A DNA stretch of 64,000 bases from an uncultured Oscillospiraceae bacterium (GTDB lineage Bacteria; Bacillota; Clostridia; Oscillospirales; Oscillospiraceae), in contig CANQPU010000009.1 of NCBI GenBank assembly GCA_947625815.1, forward strand, positions 17,676-81,675, given 5' to 3'. The notes under the pieces were generated by a model. It saw only the letters and a program-made list of their open reading frames with translations. It made no database searches and had not been told where the DNA came from. Made by a program: the position numbers and the translations under genes. Positions 18,046-26,442 of the stretch are shown piece by piece (position 1 is the stretch's first letter; the number at the start of each line of letters is the position of its first letter).

Positions 18046-18900
18046 TTATTTTTTGACCCAGGGCACCCGCCCCGGCACGGCCGGCCGCTCGTGGAACCGG
18101 CAGGTCCTGTCCCGGTCGGTGTCGTTCCATTTGTCAAAGCCCAGCGGGGAGATGTGGGGTCCGTAGAGGCAGTCCTCGTAGACGCAAAGCCCGTAGTCCC
18201 GCCAGGGCCGCGCCAGGTAGACGCTCCCGTCGGCCACGCCCTCCTCCCGGGTGAACCGGCAGCGCCTGAAAAGATACCCCTCCGTCTGCTCCGGGGAGTG
18301 CGCCGGCGCGGCGGTGTAGCCGCAGCCCCGGGCGTCGTTGAGGGAGCGGATCTCGCAGTCCTCAAAAAGCGCCGCGGCGCAGCCGAAGATGAAATCCACC
18401 GTCCCCTCGACGAGACAGTGGGAGAACCGCTGGCGGCAGGTCATGTCCCGGCGCAGGATGTCCGGCAGGAACCCGTCGTAGCGCGCGATGAGATCCCGGG
18501 GCAGGGGACCGGTGAAGAGCGTGTCCTGGGTGGAGGTGAGGCGGCAGCGCTCCATGACGAAGCCGTCGGCATACACCGTCAGCGCCACCTCCTGGCCCTT
18601 GAGCTCCGGGTGAAGGGAGTCGTTGACCACCGCCAGATCCCGCATGGTCACCCCGTCGGCGCAGACGGCCAGCGTCCAGGTGCGGAAGGTGTTGTATTCC
18701 ACGCCCCTCTCGTCCGGCTTTTTCGCGTAGTCGTCCCAGACGATGCGCGTCCTGTCCATCCCCGCGCCCTCGACCGTCAGGCCGGGGACGGTGATCATGG
18801 CCTTGACCCGGAAATCCCCCTCCGGAAGGACGATATGCTCACCGGGCGCGGCGGAGGCGAAAACTTCGGCAAGATTCTGTCCGTGTTGCACGAAAATCAC
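18046..18900 (-). CDS. Pectin methylesterase-like protein (CE8), no signal peptide
   Basis: This right-handed beta-helix carbohydrate esterase of family CE8 demethylates pectin. Seen motifs are STQDTLFT (for GQDTLY), GTVDFIFGCAAALFEDC (for GTVDFIFGNA, with the catalytic Asp) and YLARPWRDYG (for YLGRPW). The start is GTG 18900, with AAGGGGGG about 6 bases upstream; the open frame further upstream is AT-rich and unlike the protein. At 284 residues with no signal peptide it should act in the cytoplasm on imported pectic oligosaccharides. It is divergent from the sugar transport operon. Confidence 0.86.
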   Translation of the reverse strand: MIFVQHGQNLAEVFASAAPGEHIVLPEGDFRVKAMITVPGLTVEGAGMDRTRIVWDDYAKKPDERGVEYNTFRTWTLAVCADGVTMRDLAVVNDSLHPELKGQEVALTVYADGFVMERCRLTSTQDTLFTGPLPRDLIARYDGFLPDILRRDMTCRQRFSHCLVEGTVDFIFGCAAALFEDCEIRSLNDARGCGYTAAPAHSPEQTEGYLFRRCRFTREEGVADGSVYLARPWRDYGLCVYEDCLYGPHISPLGFDKWNDTDRDRTCRFHERPAVPGRVPWVKK

Positions 18901-19009
18901 GTGGATCCCCCCTTGATTTTTTGGTACATTATATACTATAATGGACTGCAAGGGACAGAGGAAATTGCCAAAAAATCTGTTTTGTATATAAATTTGCGTG
19001 TTTTGTCCA

Positions 19010-19038
19010 TATACATAAAATCCGCCAGTGTGTATAAT
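19010..19038 (+). promoter_or_regulatory. Candidate promoter of the pectic transport operon
   Basis: TATACA (19010-19015) and TATAAT (19033-19038) are 17 bp apart in an AT-rich divergent region (18901-19188). It would give a leader of about 140 bases containing two hairpins (19050-19094 and 19119-19150). Several TATAAT-like words near 18930-18945 could serve the divergent CE8 gene. Confidence 0.55.
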
Positions 19039-19118
19039 ATTAAATAAAATAGAGTTTCGAATGTAGACATTTTGCACAAAAACCGCGAACTCTATGATAC
19101 ATACCACTGATTTTGAGG

Positions 19119-19157
19119 CCCGAAATCCGCAAAAAAACGGAGTTTCTGGGTTCTTTT
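19119..19157 (+). terminator. Leader terminator/attenuator before the transport operon
   Basis: CCCGAAATCCG (19119-19129) pairs with CGGA-g-TTTC-t-GGG (19138-19150), an 11-bp stem with two single-base bulges, followed by TTCTTTT. No gene lies upstream on this strand. It would therefore act on the operon's own leader. Confidence 0.6.
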
Positions 19158-19188
19158 AAGTGCGTTTAGGCATATTTTGGAGGAAACG

Positions 19189-19779
19189 ATGGAGCGGAAG
19201 AGGACCTTTGGACAGTACAGATTCATCGATCTGACCATCTTCGCGGTGCTGACGTGCTTTTTTGAGGCTCTCATCGTCCGGGCGGCAAGATTCTGGTTCC
19301 CCCAGGAGCTCTACACCGTCTCTCTCTCGGCGGCCATGACCGCCATCGTCTATATGCGCTGGGGCGCCTGGGGCGGCATCCACGCCGTCCTTGCCGGTTT
19401 TGTCTTCTGCCTGTTTTCCGGAGGTACCGGGGAGCAGTACATGATATACTGTGTCGGGAATCTGTTCTCCCTGTTTGCCCTGATCCTGCTCTTCAGGGTG
19501 GGGAAGGAGAAGGTGAGGACGTCAAAGCTCCTGTCGCTCCTCTTTCCGATCCTCGTCCAGTTCCTGATGCACGGCGGAAGAGCGTTGACGGCGTTGTTAC
19601 TGGGGGCGCCGCTGACGGGTGTGGCCGGCTTTTTCCTGGAGGACAGCCTGTCATACGTCTTTACCCTGGTGATCGCGTGGATCGTCAAAAGGCTGGATGG
19701 CGTCTACGAGGATCAAAAACATTACCTTCTTCGCCTCAATTCGGAGAAGGAAAAAAAGGAGGTTAAAAATGAAAGTTAG
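19189..19779 (+). CDS. Multi-pass membrane protein resembling an ECF transporter S component
   Basis: This 196-residue hydrophobic protein has about six predicted membrane segments and a charged C-terminal tail. The glycine-rich segment MRWGAWGGIHAVLAGF is like that in substrate-binding S components of energy-coupling factor transporters. S components need an EcfT and two EcfA ATPases, which are not in this window. GGAGG ends 5 bases before the ATG at 19189, which rules out the upstream TTG of the same frame. It is the first gene of the pectic operon and overlaps the next by 11 bp. The substrate is unknown and the family call is tentative. Confidence 0.6.
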   Translation: MERKRTFGQYRFIDLTIFAVLTCFFEALIVRAARFWFPQELYTVSLSAAMTAIVYMRWGAWGGIHAVLAGFVFCLFSGGTGEQYMIYCVGNLFSLFALILLFRVGKEKVRTSKLLSLLFPILVQFLMHGGRALTALLLGAPLTGVAGFFLEDSLSYVFTLVIAWIVKRLDGVYEDQKHYLLRLNSEKEKKEVKNES

Positions 19780-20824
19780 GGCAGCGGATTTCCTCGTCTA
19801 CGACCAGGAAAAGGGCGTATACAGAGAAAATCCGGAACAAGTCGTCCGCGACGACGTGGAAAAGCATTACTGGCTCCACGTGGTCCGGTCGATCGCCAAG
19901 GACTGGCGCCTCTACCTGATGCTGGTGCCGATGCTCCTGGTCTTCCTCTTTTGGCGGTACTTCCCCATGTACGAGCTTCTGAGCTGCTTCAAGGTCGATC
20001 ACAGCGAGCTTGAGGTTTCGGAGCAGCTGTTCTCGGGCTTCTCCTACTTCAAGACCCTGCTCTTCGGCGGCGACGCGCTTTCCGTCCAATTCTGGAGGGC
20101 CCTCAGGAACACCTTCATCATCAGCTTCTACGGCCTGTGCTTCGGCTTCCCGCTCCCCATCGTCCTGGCCCTCTTCTTCAACGAGGTCAGGTCCAACGGC
20201 TTCCGGAGCGTGCTCCAGGTACTTACATACCTGCCGAAGTTCATGTCCACCGTCGTCATGACCTCTCTGGTGACCATGCTGGTCAAGCAGGGCGGTACCA
20301 CGACCAACATGGGCATCCTCTGCCAGCTGCTGGTGCGGCTCAAGTTGATCCCCTATGAGGTCGGCGAGGGAGGCCTCCTGAACCAGCCCAGCTTCTTCCG
20401 GTCGCTCTACGAGATCAGCGGCATCTGGGAGGGCGCGGGCTACGGAAGCATCGTGTTCTTCGCCGCGATCATCGGCATCTCCCCCACGAGCTATGAGGCC
20501 GCTCAGATCGACGGCGCCAACAAGTGGGCGCAGATGCGCTACGTGGTGCTCCCCAGCATCCTCTCCACCATCGTCATCATGCTCATCACCCGTATCGGCG
20601 GCCTTCTCAACATTGGCTATGAGAAAGTCCTTCTTCTTTACAAACCTGAGACCTACGTTACAGCCGACGTAATGTCCACCTTCGCGTACAGGTACAGTGT
20701 GGAGGGTTCCGGCCAGCCGGGACTTGGCTCCGCGGCCGAAATGATGAACAACGTCATCGGCATGCTGCTGGTCCTTGGCTCCAACGTGATCGCGCGCAAG
20801 GCCACGAACACGTCCCTCTATTGA
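19769..20824 (+). CDS. LplB-type sugar ABC transporter permease
   Basis: This CUT1-family inner membrane permease for oligosaccharides is of the LplB/YtmP type found with large polysaccharide-binding lipoproteins. Its 351 residues include about six helices and the cytoplasmic EAA loop EAAQIDGANKWAQMRYVVLP, which docks onto the ATPase. The ATG at 19769 has AAAGGAGG 5 bases upstream. It overlaps the preceding gene by 11 bp and is followed after 15 bp by its partner permease. The N-terminal ~45 residues before the first helix are charged and cytoplasmic. Confidence 0.88.
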   Translation: MKVRAADFLVYDQEKGVYRENPEQVVRDDVEKHYWLHVVRSIAKDWRLYLMLVPMLLVFLFWRYFPMYELLSCFKVDHSELEVSEQLFSGFSYFKTLLFGGDALSVQFWRALRNTFIISFYGLCFGFPLPIVLALFFNEVRSNGFRSVLQVLTYLPKFMSTVVMTSLVTMLVKQGGTTTNMGILCQLLVRLKLIPYEVGEGGLLNQPSFFRSLYEISGIWEGAGYGSIVFFAAIIGISPTSYEAAQIDGANKWAQMRYVVLPSILSTIVIMLITRIGGLLNIGYEKVLLLYKPETYVTADVMSTFAYRYSVEGSGQPGLGSAAEMMNNVIGMLLVLGSNVIARKATNTSLY

Positions 20825-20839
20825 TGAAAGGAGAGGCAC

Positions 20840-21730
20840 ATGAAAAGAAAGCTTGAAATCACCGAGCTGATCTTTAAGATCATCAGCTACACTCTCCTGA
20901 CCATCTTCGCGCTGGCCTGCCTCTATCCCTTTGTGTACGCGCTGAGCTCGTCCATTTCCGGCCGGCACGCCGTGGAGTACAGCCAGATCGTCCTCCTTCC
21001 TAAAGACCTCCAGTTTGAGGCGTTCTCCTCCATGTTCTCCAACAACAGCTTCTGGACGGCTTACTCCAACACCCTGTTCATCACGCTCTACGGTACCATC
21101 TGGGCCATGTTCACCTCGATCCTGGGCGCCTACGCGCTCTCCAAGAAGAGGCTCCTTTTCCGGAAATTCTTCAACTTCTTCCTGGTGTTCACCATGTGGT
21201 TCTCCGCCGGTATCGTTCCCCAGTACTTGAACTACCTGGCTACGCGCAAAGTATTTCAGGCGGTAGGCATCGCCGACGATAAGTGGCTGGTGGTCATCGC
21301 CATGGGCATGGCGGCCATGAACATCATCCTCCTGCGCAACGCCTTCGAGGGCGTCCCCTCCGAGATTGAGGAGGCCGCCATCGTGGACGGCGCCACGGAG
21401 ATGCAGGTCCTGACCAACGTCTACCTGCCCATGAGCAAGTCCACTATCGCCACCGTCGCCCTGTTCTTCGGCATCTCCCGCTGGAACGGCTACTTCTGGG
21501 CCCGCCAGATGATGCTCAACCAGAACGAGCATCCTCTTCAGGTCTACATCCGCCTCCAGCTGGAGCGGTACACCAACCCCGACCTGACATCAGGCTGGAA
21601 CGAGGTCTACGCCACCGACTCAGCTATCTACGCGCTCATCATCTGCTCCGTGATCCCCGTCCTCATCATCTACCCCTTCATCCAGAAGTACTTCGCGAAG
21701 GGCACGAACGTGGGCGGCGTCAAGGAGTAA
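20840..21730 (+). CDS. LplC/YtcP-type sugar ABC transporter permease
   Basis: This is the second CUT1 permease subunit, 296 residues, with six predicted helices and the EAA loop EIEEAAIVDGATEMQVLTNV. Together with the gene at 19769 it forms the channel. GAAAGGAGAGGCAC precedes the ATG. In related clusters such pairs import pectic, xylan or mannan fragments; the neighbouring GH28 and CE8 genes point to a pectic substrate here. Confidence 0.88.
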   Translation: MKRKLEITELIFKIISYTLLTIFALACLYPFVYALSSSISGRHAVEYSQIVLLPKDLQFEAFSSMFSNNSFWTAYSNTLFITLYGTIWAMFTSILGAYALSKKRLLFRKFFNFFLVFTMWFSAGIVPQYLNYLATRKVFQAVGIADDKWLVVIAMGMAAMNIILLRNAFEGVPSEIEEAAIVDGATEMQVLTNVYLPMSKSTIATVALFFGISRWNGYFWARQMMLNQNEHPLQVYIRLQLERYTNPDLTSGWNEVYATDSAIYALIICSVIPVLIIYPFIQKYFAKGTNVGGVKE

Positions 21731-21751
21731 ACCCCCGCTTTTTCCCGGCGT

Positions 21752-21770
21752 TTACGGGCTCGTCCCGTAA
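21752..21770 (+). other. Intercistronic hairpin before the binding-protein gene
   Basis: A perfect 7-bp stem, TTACGGG and CCCGTAA, with loop CTCGT. No T-run follows. It may protect the binding-protein part of the mRNA. Confidence 0.45.
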
Positions 21771-21814
21771 CCATACACACACAAGCCATTTTGTTATTTT
21801 AGGAGGAACAAAAA

Positions 21815-24112
21815 GTGAAAAAGCTCAATAAAATATTGGCTGTGGTGCTTGCGTTCGTCATGATCGCCGCCCTTTTGGTCGGCTGCGGACCCAAGCTCCC
21901 GGACGCAGAGGAGAATCCTGTTACCCCCAACAATCCCGTCACCCCCAATAACCCCGATACCCCCGACAACCCCGACAATCCCGACAATCCCGGCCCCGCG
22001 GTGACCGAGACTGTCTCCGACAAGTATACGCATGACAACAACCTCACCATCCGGATGGCCTTCGGCTACAACAGCACCGACTGCGCCATCTCCTTCAACG
22101 CCAACCTCATCGACAAGTACGGCACCGATGACGGCGCCGGCAAGGTCCTCACCATCAACGGCGTCGGCTACCGCGCCGGCGACCTGAAGCCCACCTGGGT
22201 CGAGGTCGAGAAGCGCCTTGGCTTCAACGTTGAGGACGTCTATCAGGGCAAGAAGCCGGCCGATGAGTTCACGCTTTGGGCCGAGCGTGACGATAAGCCC
22301 GAGATCATCTACGGCGACCTGAGCTCCCTCAACAACGCCGGTCTGGCCGGCAGCCTTGTGAACATCGCCGACTATCTTGACATGATGCCCAACCTCAAGG
22401 CTTACCTGGACGCCAACCCCATCGTCCGTCTCTCCCTGGAGGCTGACCCCGAGACCCACGCCATCTACTACAGCCCCTACTTCGACGGTTCCAATGATAT
22501 CGAGCGTATGCCCCTTATGAGGACCGACTGGGTGGAGAAGCTCCTCAACAACGATGACGAGCTCACCGGCAGCGACCCCGTGACCACCGGCATCGTTCAG
22601 CCCTATATGCCCACCTCCGGCTCCATCACCGTTGACGTTGTCAAGGCCGACGGCTCCGGCGTTGAGCAGGTCACCAAGAACTATGACGCTTACGGCAACA
22701 TCGTTCAGAAGATGAACGAGGCCGGCAGCATCGACGGCAACACCGCTGTCAAGATGCTCCGCGAGTACATCGACAAGACCTACGGCGGCTACTACACCCC
22801 CGATCACCGCGCTGACCTCTTCATCGGCCAGAACGCCGCCTGGGACGCTGACGAGCTGGTCGCCCTGCTGCGCTGCGTCTGCGCCAACACCATCGCCCTC
22901 AGAGGCTCTTATTATGACCGCCCGATCACCGATGAAAACGGCAAGGAGACCATTGTGAAGACCAGCATCATGGGCATCGTCTGCCGCGAGGATGCCAACA
23001 TGCAGCGCAAGGTCGATATGTACCGTCTTGCCGCCATCCTCTTCGGCGTCCGCGGCCTTGAGTCCCGCCTGGACTACCTCTACCTCGACAAGGACGGCAA
23101 TCTCCATGACGCCCGTCAGGAGGTCGCCACCTATGAGGCTATGGACCGTATGCACAACATGGCTCTCGAGGGTCTGATCGGCGTCTCTTACCTCAAGAAC
23201 CAGGACGAGAAGACCGAGACGAACCTTGAGAACGACATCACCTTCATGCACTACGACTACAACCAGACCCAGACCCTCCATAACGCCACCAGGCTTCAGG
23301 ATGGCGAGAAGTACATGGCCGTCATGATCCCCGTGGCCCGTTGGGATGACGGCACCGGCGAGCAGTACATGCGCTTCACCGAGTCCTGGCGTTCCGTCAA
23401 GGATTCCGGCCTTGCCATCTTCAAGGACGCTGTGGCCGACAACGAGGAAGAGCTTTACGCCGCCCTCAACCTCTTCGATTACGCCTTCAGCAAGGAAGGC
23501 CAGATCCTCATGAGCTACGGCCCCGATGAGTTCATCAAGCAGGACGCCAACGGCAACCTGGTGACCTTCAACTTCAACGGCGAGCAGTGGCCCGAGATCT
23601 CCGATTACACCCGTGAGATCCTTTGGGATCTTGCCGGCGGCAACTACACCAACTTCGCCCGTTACTTCCTGGGCTCCACGCTGCACTTCCTGAAGAGCCA
23701 GTCCTTCGAGTTCCAGTGCACCCATGACGTGGGCCGCGAGGGCGCCGGACACCTGTCCACCGCTATCGGCCTTGGCGTCATCAAGCATCCTGAGCTGGCC
23801 ATCACCTCCGACAACTACTGGTACACCGTCATCCCGTCCGCCCTGCCCGTTGGCGAGACCGACAACGAGACCCTGAAGTCCTACACCAACCTCTCCGGCG
23901 ACAGCGGCAAGTTCGGCACAGGCAAGAAATCCGTCAGCGAGTTCGTTGATATCATCATCAGCGGCTACGCCGGCACCGTCGTCGAGGGCGTCAACAACGC
24001 CGCCGCCGCCGCCGCGCAGGTCACCAACGACTACAACGGCAAGGGCTATCTGACCATCATGCAGGAGGCCTGGGACTGGGCTCTCGAGTCCTATCAGTCC
24101 ACTCAGGGCTGA
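21815..24112 (+). CDS. Large extracellular sugar-binding lipoprotein
   Basis: This solute-binding protein anchored to the outer leaflet has a signal peptide with lipobox LLVGC, followed by a Pro-Asn-Asp-Thr linker of repeated NNPVTP/NPDNP units (about residues 30-63). The 765 residues are well above the ~500-550 usual for LplA-type proteins. The start is GTG with AGGAGG 8 bases upstream. Codon use is more biased toward GTT/CGT/CTT-type codons than the neighbours, as in highly expressed genes. Flanking hairpins (21752 and 24165) could raise its mRNA level over the permeases. The ligand is probably a pectic oligosaccharide by context only. Confidence 0.85.
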   Translation: MKKLNKILAVVLAFVMIAALLVGCGPKLPDAEENPVTPNNPVTPNNPDTPDNPDNPDNPGPAVTETVSDKYTHDNNLTIRMAFGYNSTDCAISFNANLIDKYGTDDGAGKVLTINGVGYRAGDLKPTWVEVEKRLGFNVEDVYQGKKPADEFTLWAERDDKPEIIYGDLSSLNNAGLAGSLVNIADYLDMMPNLKAYLDANPIVRLSLEADPETHAIYYSPYFDGSNDIERMPLMRTDWVEKLLNNDDELTGSDPVTTGIVQPYMPTSGSITVDVVKADGSGVEQVTKNYDAYGNIVQKMNEAGSIDGNTAVKMLREYIDKTYGGYYTPDHRADLFIGQNAAWDADELVALLRCVCANTIALRGSYYDRPITDENGKETIVKTSIMGIVCREDANMQRKVDMYRLAAILFGVRGLESRLDYLYLDKDGNLHDARQEVATYEAMDRMHNMALEGLIGVSYLKNQDEKTETNLENDITFMHYDYNQTQTLHNATRLQDGEKYMAVMIPVARWDDGTGEQYMRFTESWRSVKDSGLAIFKDAVADNEEELYAALNLFDYAFSKEGQILMSYGPDEFIKQDANGNLVTFNFNGEQWPEISDYTREILWDLAGGNYTNFARYFLGSTLHFLKSQSFEFQCTHDVGREGAGHLSTAIGLGVIKHPELAITSDNYWYTVIPSALPVGETDNETLKSYTNLSGDSGKFGTGKKSVSEFVDIIISGYAGTVVEGVNNAAAAAAQVTNDYNGKGYLTIMQEAWDWALESYQSTQG

Positions 24113-24164
24113 TCGCGACCCCGCACGGCTCGTACAGAGCCTTAAATCCAATGGATAACACCGT

Positions 24165-24195
24165 CTCCCTCTCCGGGCCTGTCCCGGAGGGGGAG
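24165..24195 (+). other. Strong hairpin after the binding-protein gene
   Basis: A 13-bp stem (24165-24177 with 24183-24195, one G-T pair), loop CCTGT. The following bases GGGCGGCAGTTTTCC lack a clean T-run. It may be a partial terminator or a 3' stabiliser that sets the expression ratio inside the operon. Confidence 0.6.
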
Positions 24196-24226
24196 GGGCG
24201 GCAGTTTTCCCCAAGAGGAGGTCGTC

Positions 24227-24853
24227 ATGTATAAAAAGCAACTCTTGATCCAAAAAATTGTCTGCTTTTTCGCGCTTGTGGTTGCCGCTATACTGTTCCT
24301 TTACTCCCTGGGTATTATGACAGACCTGTATGACACGCTGTATGGCACGTTAAGGATCAGTGTCGTCGCCGACGAGACCGATCCCTCCGTCCATGTCGTT
24401 AAAGCGACGGAGAGATCCGTTGCCGGAGCCAAGGTCTACACCGATATGCAGGAGTTCAACAGGTTCTTCCTGAAGCTCGCCATCGCGTATCTGCTCGTCG
24501 TGGCGCTGATGTTCGTCACAAACACAAGCACACGCAGACGCTACTATATCTCCAACTACGTTTCCATCGGCCTTTATGCCGCCATGAGCGTCTACATCCC
24601 CATCTACGCGCATCCCTTCATCGAGTACTACAAGGCCAAGTTCCTCCAGGTCGATTTTGAGGCCCTGAAGGCATTTTCCGAGGGCCGCGGCACAAAGTAC
24701 ACCGAATCCACCATGTGGTTCGATCTTCACTACTTCGTGTTCGCGCTTCTCATCCTGGCCGCCGTGCTGATGGTGGCGGTGTGCGTCTGGAAGGTAGTCC
24801 TCATGCGCGAGGAGCGCAAGCTCGTTCAAGAGGGAGAGAAGGTGAAGACATGA
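24227..24853 (+). CDS. Uncharacterised membrane protein A of the pectic transport operon
   Basis: I do not recognise this 208-residue protein. It has about four membrane segments (near residues 10-30, 80-98, 109-128 and 167-190). The loop between the first two is about 50 residues, polar, and probably outside the cell. The C-terminus is charged and cytoplasmic (REERKLVQEGEK). AAGAGGAGG lies 7 bases before the ATG. The stop overlaps the next start by 4 bp. Its position between the binding protein and the ATPase suggests an accessory subunit or regulator of the importer. Confidence 0.75.
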   Translation: MYKKQLLIQKIVCFFALVVAAILFLYSLGIMTDLYDTLYGTLRISVVADETDPSVHVVKATERSVAGAKVYTDMQEFNRFFLKLAIAYLLVVALMFVTNTSTRRRYYISNYVSIGLYAAMSVYIPIYAHPFIEYYKAKFLQVDFEALKAFSEGRGTKYTESTMWFDLHYFVFALLILAAVLMVAVCVWKVVLMREERKLVQEGEKVKT

Positions 24854-25356
24854 GTAGATTCGTCAAGACAGAAGAGGATAAGCTTATCTCCCGGGACAGA
24901 ATGAGATTCGTCAAGAACTCCGCCTGCTCCAACCTTTGCTACCTGGCGCTGCTGTTCGATGTCTTTTACTTCGTTCTTCTCTATCGCCAGGACGTGGCAA
25001 GCTACTATTACACCGTCCAGATCGGCGCGTCCATCGTCTATAATCTGGTCTTCATGCTCATCGTCTTCATGTGCTCCGAGAACGTCAAGCACTACCACAA
25101 GAATTACTCTTACGTAGTGCTGGCCGCGGGCATCATGCAGATCGTCAGGATCTTTGTGATCCCCACCCGCGCCCACAACACCGTCATGGTCATCAAGGAA
25201 GTGGAGCAGGCCGTGATGGACGATTGGACCTACACCAAGGCCGTTGTGTATCTGGTCGTTTCCGCGGCGGCGCTGATCATCTCCGCGGTGCTCAATTACA
25301 CCAGATGCACTGCTCTCGAGGCGCATGTCAAATCCCTCGAGAAGACTAACGCGTAA
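24850..25356 (+). CDS. Uncharacterised membrane protein B of the pectic transport operon
   Basis: This 168-residue protein has four predicted membrane segments (near 26-44, 56-76, 86-103 and 130-150) and hydrophilic ends. No family was recognised. The start at 24850 is coupled to gene A (ATGA overlap) with GAGAGAAGGTGAAG upstream. The end is 12 bp before the ATPase gene. Similar size and helix count suggest A and B may be a heteromeric pair. Function cannot be assigned. Confidence 0.75.
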   Translation: MSRFVKTEEDKLISRDRMRFVKNSACSNLCYLALLFDVFYFVLLYRQDVASYYYTVQIGASIVYNLVFMLIVFMCSENVKHYHKNYSYVVLAAGIMQIVRIFVIPTRAHNTVMVIKEVEQAVMDDWTYTKAVVYLVVSAAALIISAVLNYTRCTALEAHVKSLEKTNA

Positions 25357-25368
25357 GGAGGCGAAGGC

Positions 25369-26442
25369 ATGGCTGAATTGAGTTTACAGCATATCGACAA
25401 GATATACGACAATAATGTTCAGGCGGTCTTCGACTTCAACCTGGACGTCAAGGACGGCGAGCTCATCGTTCTCGTCGGCCCCTCCGGCTGCGGAAAGTCC
25501 ACCACCCTTCGTATGGTGGCCGGCCTTGAGGACATCTCCAACGGCAAGCTCTTCCTGGACGGCAAGGACATCACCCAGACCCCCGCGAAGGACCGGGACA
25601 TGGCCATGGTCTTCCAGAACTACGCCCTCTATGGGCACATGACCATCTATGAGAACATGGCCTTCTCTCTGACGCTCCGGAAGGAGAACCCCAACGTCAT
25701 CCACAAGAAGGTCATGGCCGCGGCGGAGATCCTGGGCCTCACCAGCCAGCTCAACAAAAAGCCCGCTCAGCTGTCCGGCGGCCAGCGCCAGCGCGTGGCC
25801 ATGGGCCGCTCCATCGTCCGGACCCCCAAGGTGTTCCTGTTCGATGAGCCCCTCTCCAACCTGGACGCCAAGCTGCGCGGCGCCACCCGCCGCGAGATCC
25901 TGCTCCTCCACAAGAGGCTCCAGGCCACCATGCTCTACGTCACCCACGACCAGACCGAGGCCTTGACCCTGGCGGACCGGATCGTCTGCATGTCCATGGG
26001 CCATGTCCAGCAGGTCGGCACGCCCCTTGAGCTCTATGATTCCCCCAACAACGTGTTCGTGGCCAGCTTCATCGGACTTCCTCCCATGAACTTCTACGAC
26101 GTGAAGGTGGTGGGCAAGGAGCTCCAGGGCAACGGCTTCAAGCTCGCCCTCACCGACGAGGAGAAGGCGACTCTGAACGGCTACGAGGGCAAGGAGATCA
26201 CCCTTGGCGTCCGCCCCGAGAATTTCACCGAGGGCAGCGACATCAAGGTCACCGTCACCAACAACGAAAACCTGGGCATGAATACCCTGGTCTACGGCAA
26301 TGTGGGCAACACCGGCGTCAAGGTCACAGCCAAGCTCAAGGGCTGGAAGAACTTCAAGGTCGGTGATACCGCCGGCTTCTCCGTAATGAGGAAGCACTTC
26401 TTCGACAAGGAGACCACGAACGCGATAAGGGGGGATAAGTGA
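25369..26442 (+). CDS. Sugar ABC transporter ATPase 1 (UgpC/MsmX-like)
   Basis: This CUT1-type nucleotide-binding subunit has Walker A GPSGCGKSTT, Q-loop VFQNYALYGHM (usually YPHM), signature LSGGQRQRVAMGR, Walker B VFLFDEPLSNLDAK and a C-terminal regulatory OB-like domain with GVRPENF. It is 357 residues. It probably energises the permeases at 19769 and 20840. It sits between unknown membrane proteins B and C, not beside the permeases. Most Firmicutes importers of this type rely on one shared ATPase encoded elsewhere, so an in-operon copy, with a second at 29396, is notable. Confidence 0.92.
   Translation: MAELSLQHIDKIYDNNVQAVFDFNLDVKDGELIVLVGPSGCGKSTTLRMVAGLEDISNGKLFLDGKDITQTPAKDRDMAMVFQNYALYGHMTIYENMAFSLTLRKENPNVIHKKVMAAAEILGLTSQLNKKPAQLSGGQRQRVAMGRSIVRTPKVFLFDEPLSNLDAKLRGATRREILLLHKRLQATMLYVTHDQTEALTLADRIVCMSMGHVQQVGTPLELYDSPNNVFVASFIGLPPMNFYDVKVVGKELQGNGFKLALTDEEKATLNGYEGKEITLGVRPENFTEGSDIKVTVTNNENLGMNTLVYGNVGNTGVKVTAKLKGWKNFKVGDTAGFSVMRKHFFDKETTNAIRGDK

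Noticed and set aside
21794..24253. An 819-codon minus-strand frame opposite the binding lipoprotein
   Set aside because: It is a shadow frame of valine/glycine/aspartate repeats; the lipoprotein with lipobox is on the plus strand.
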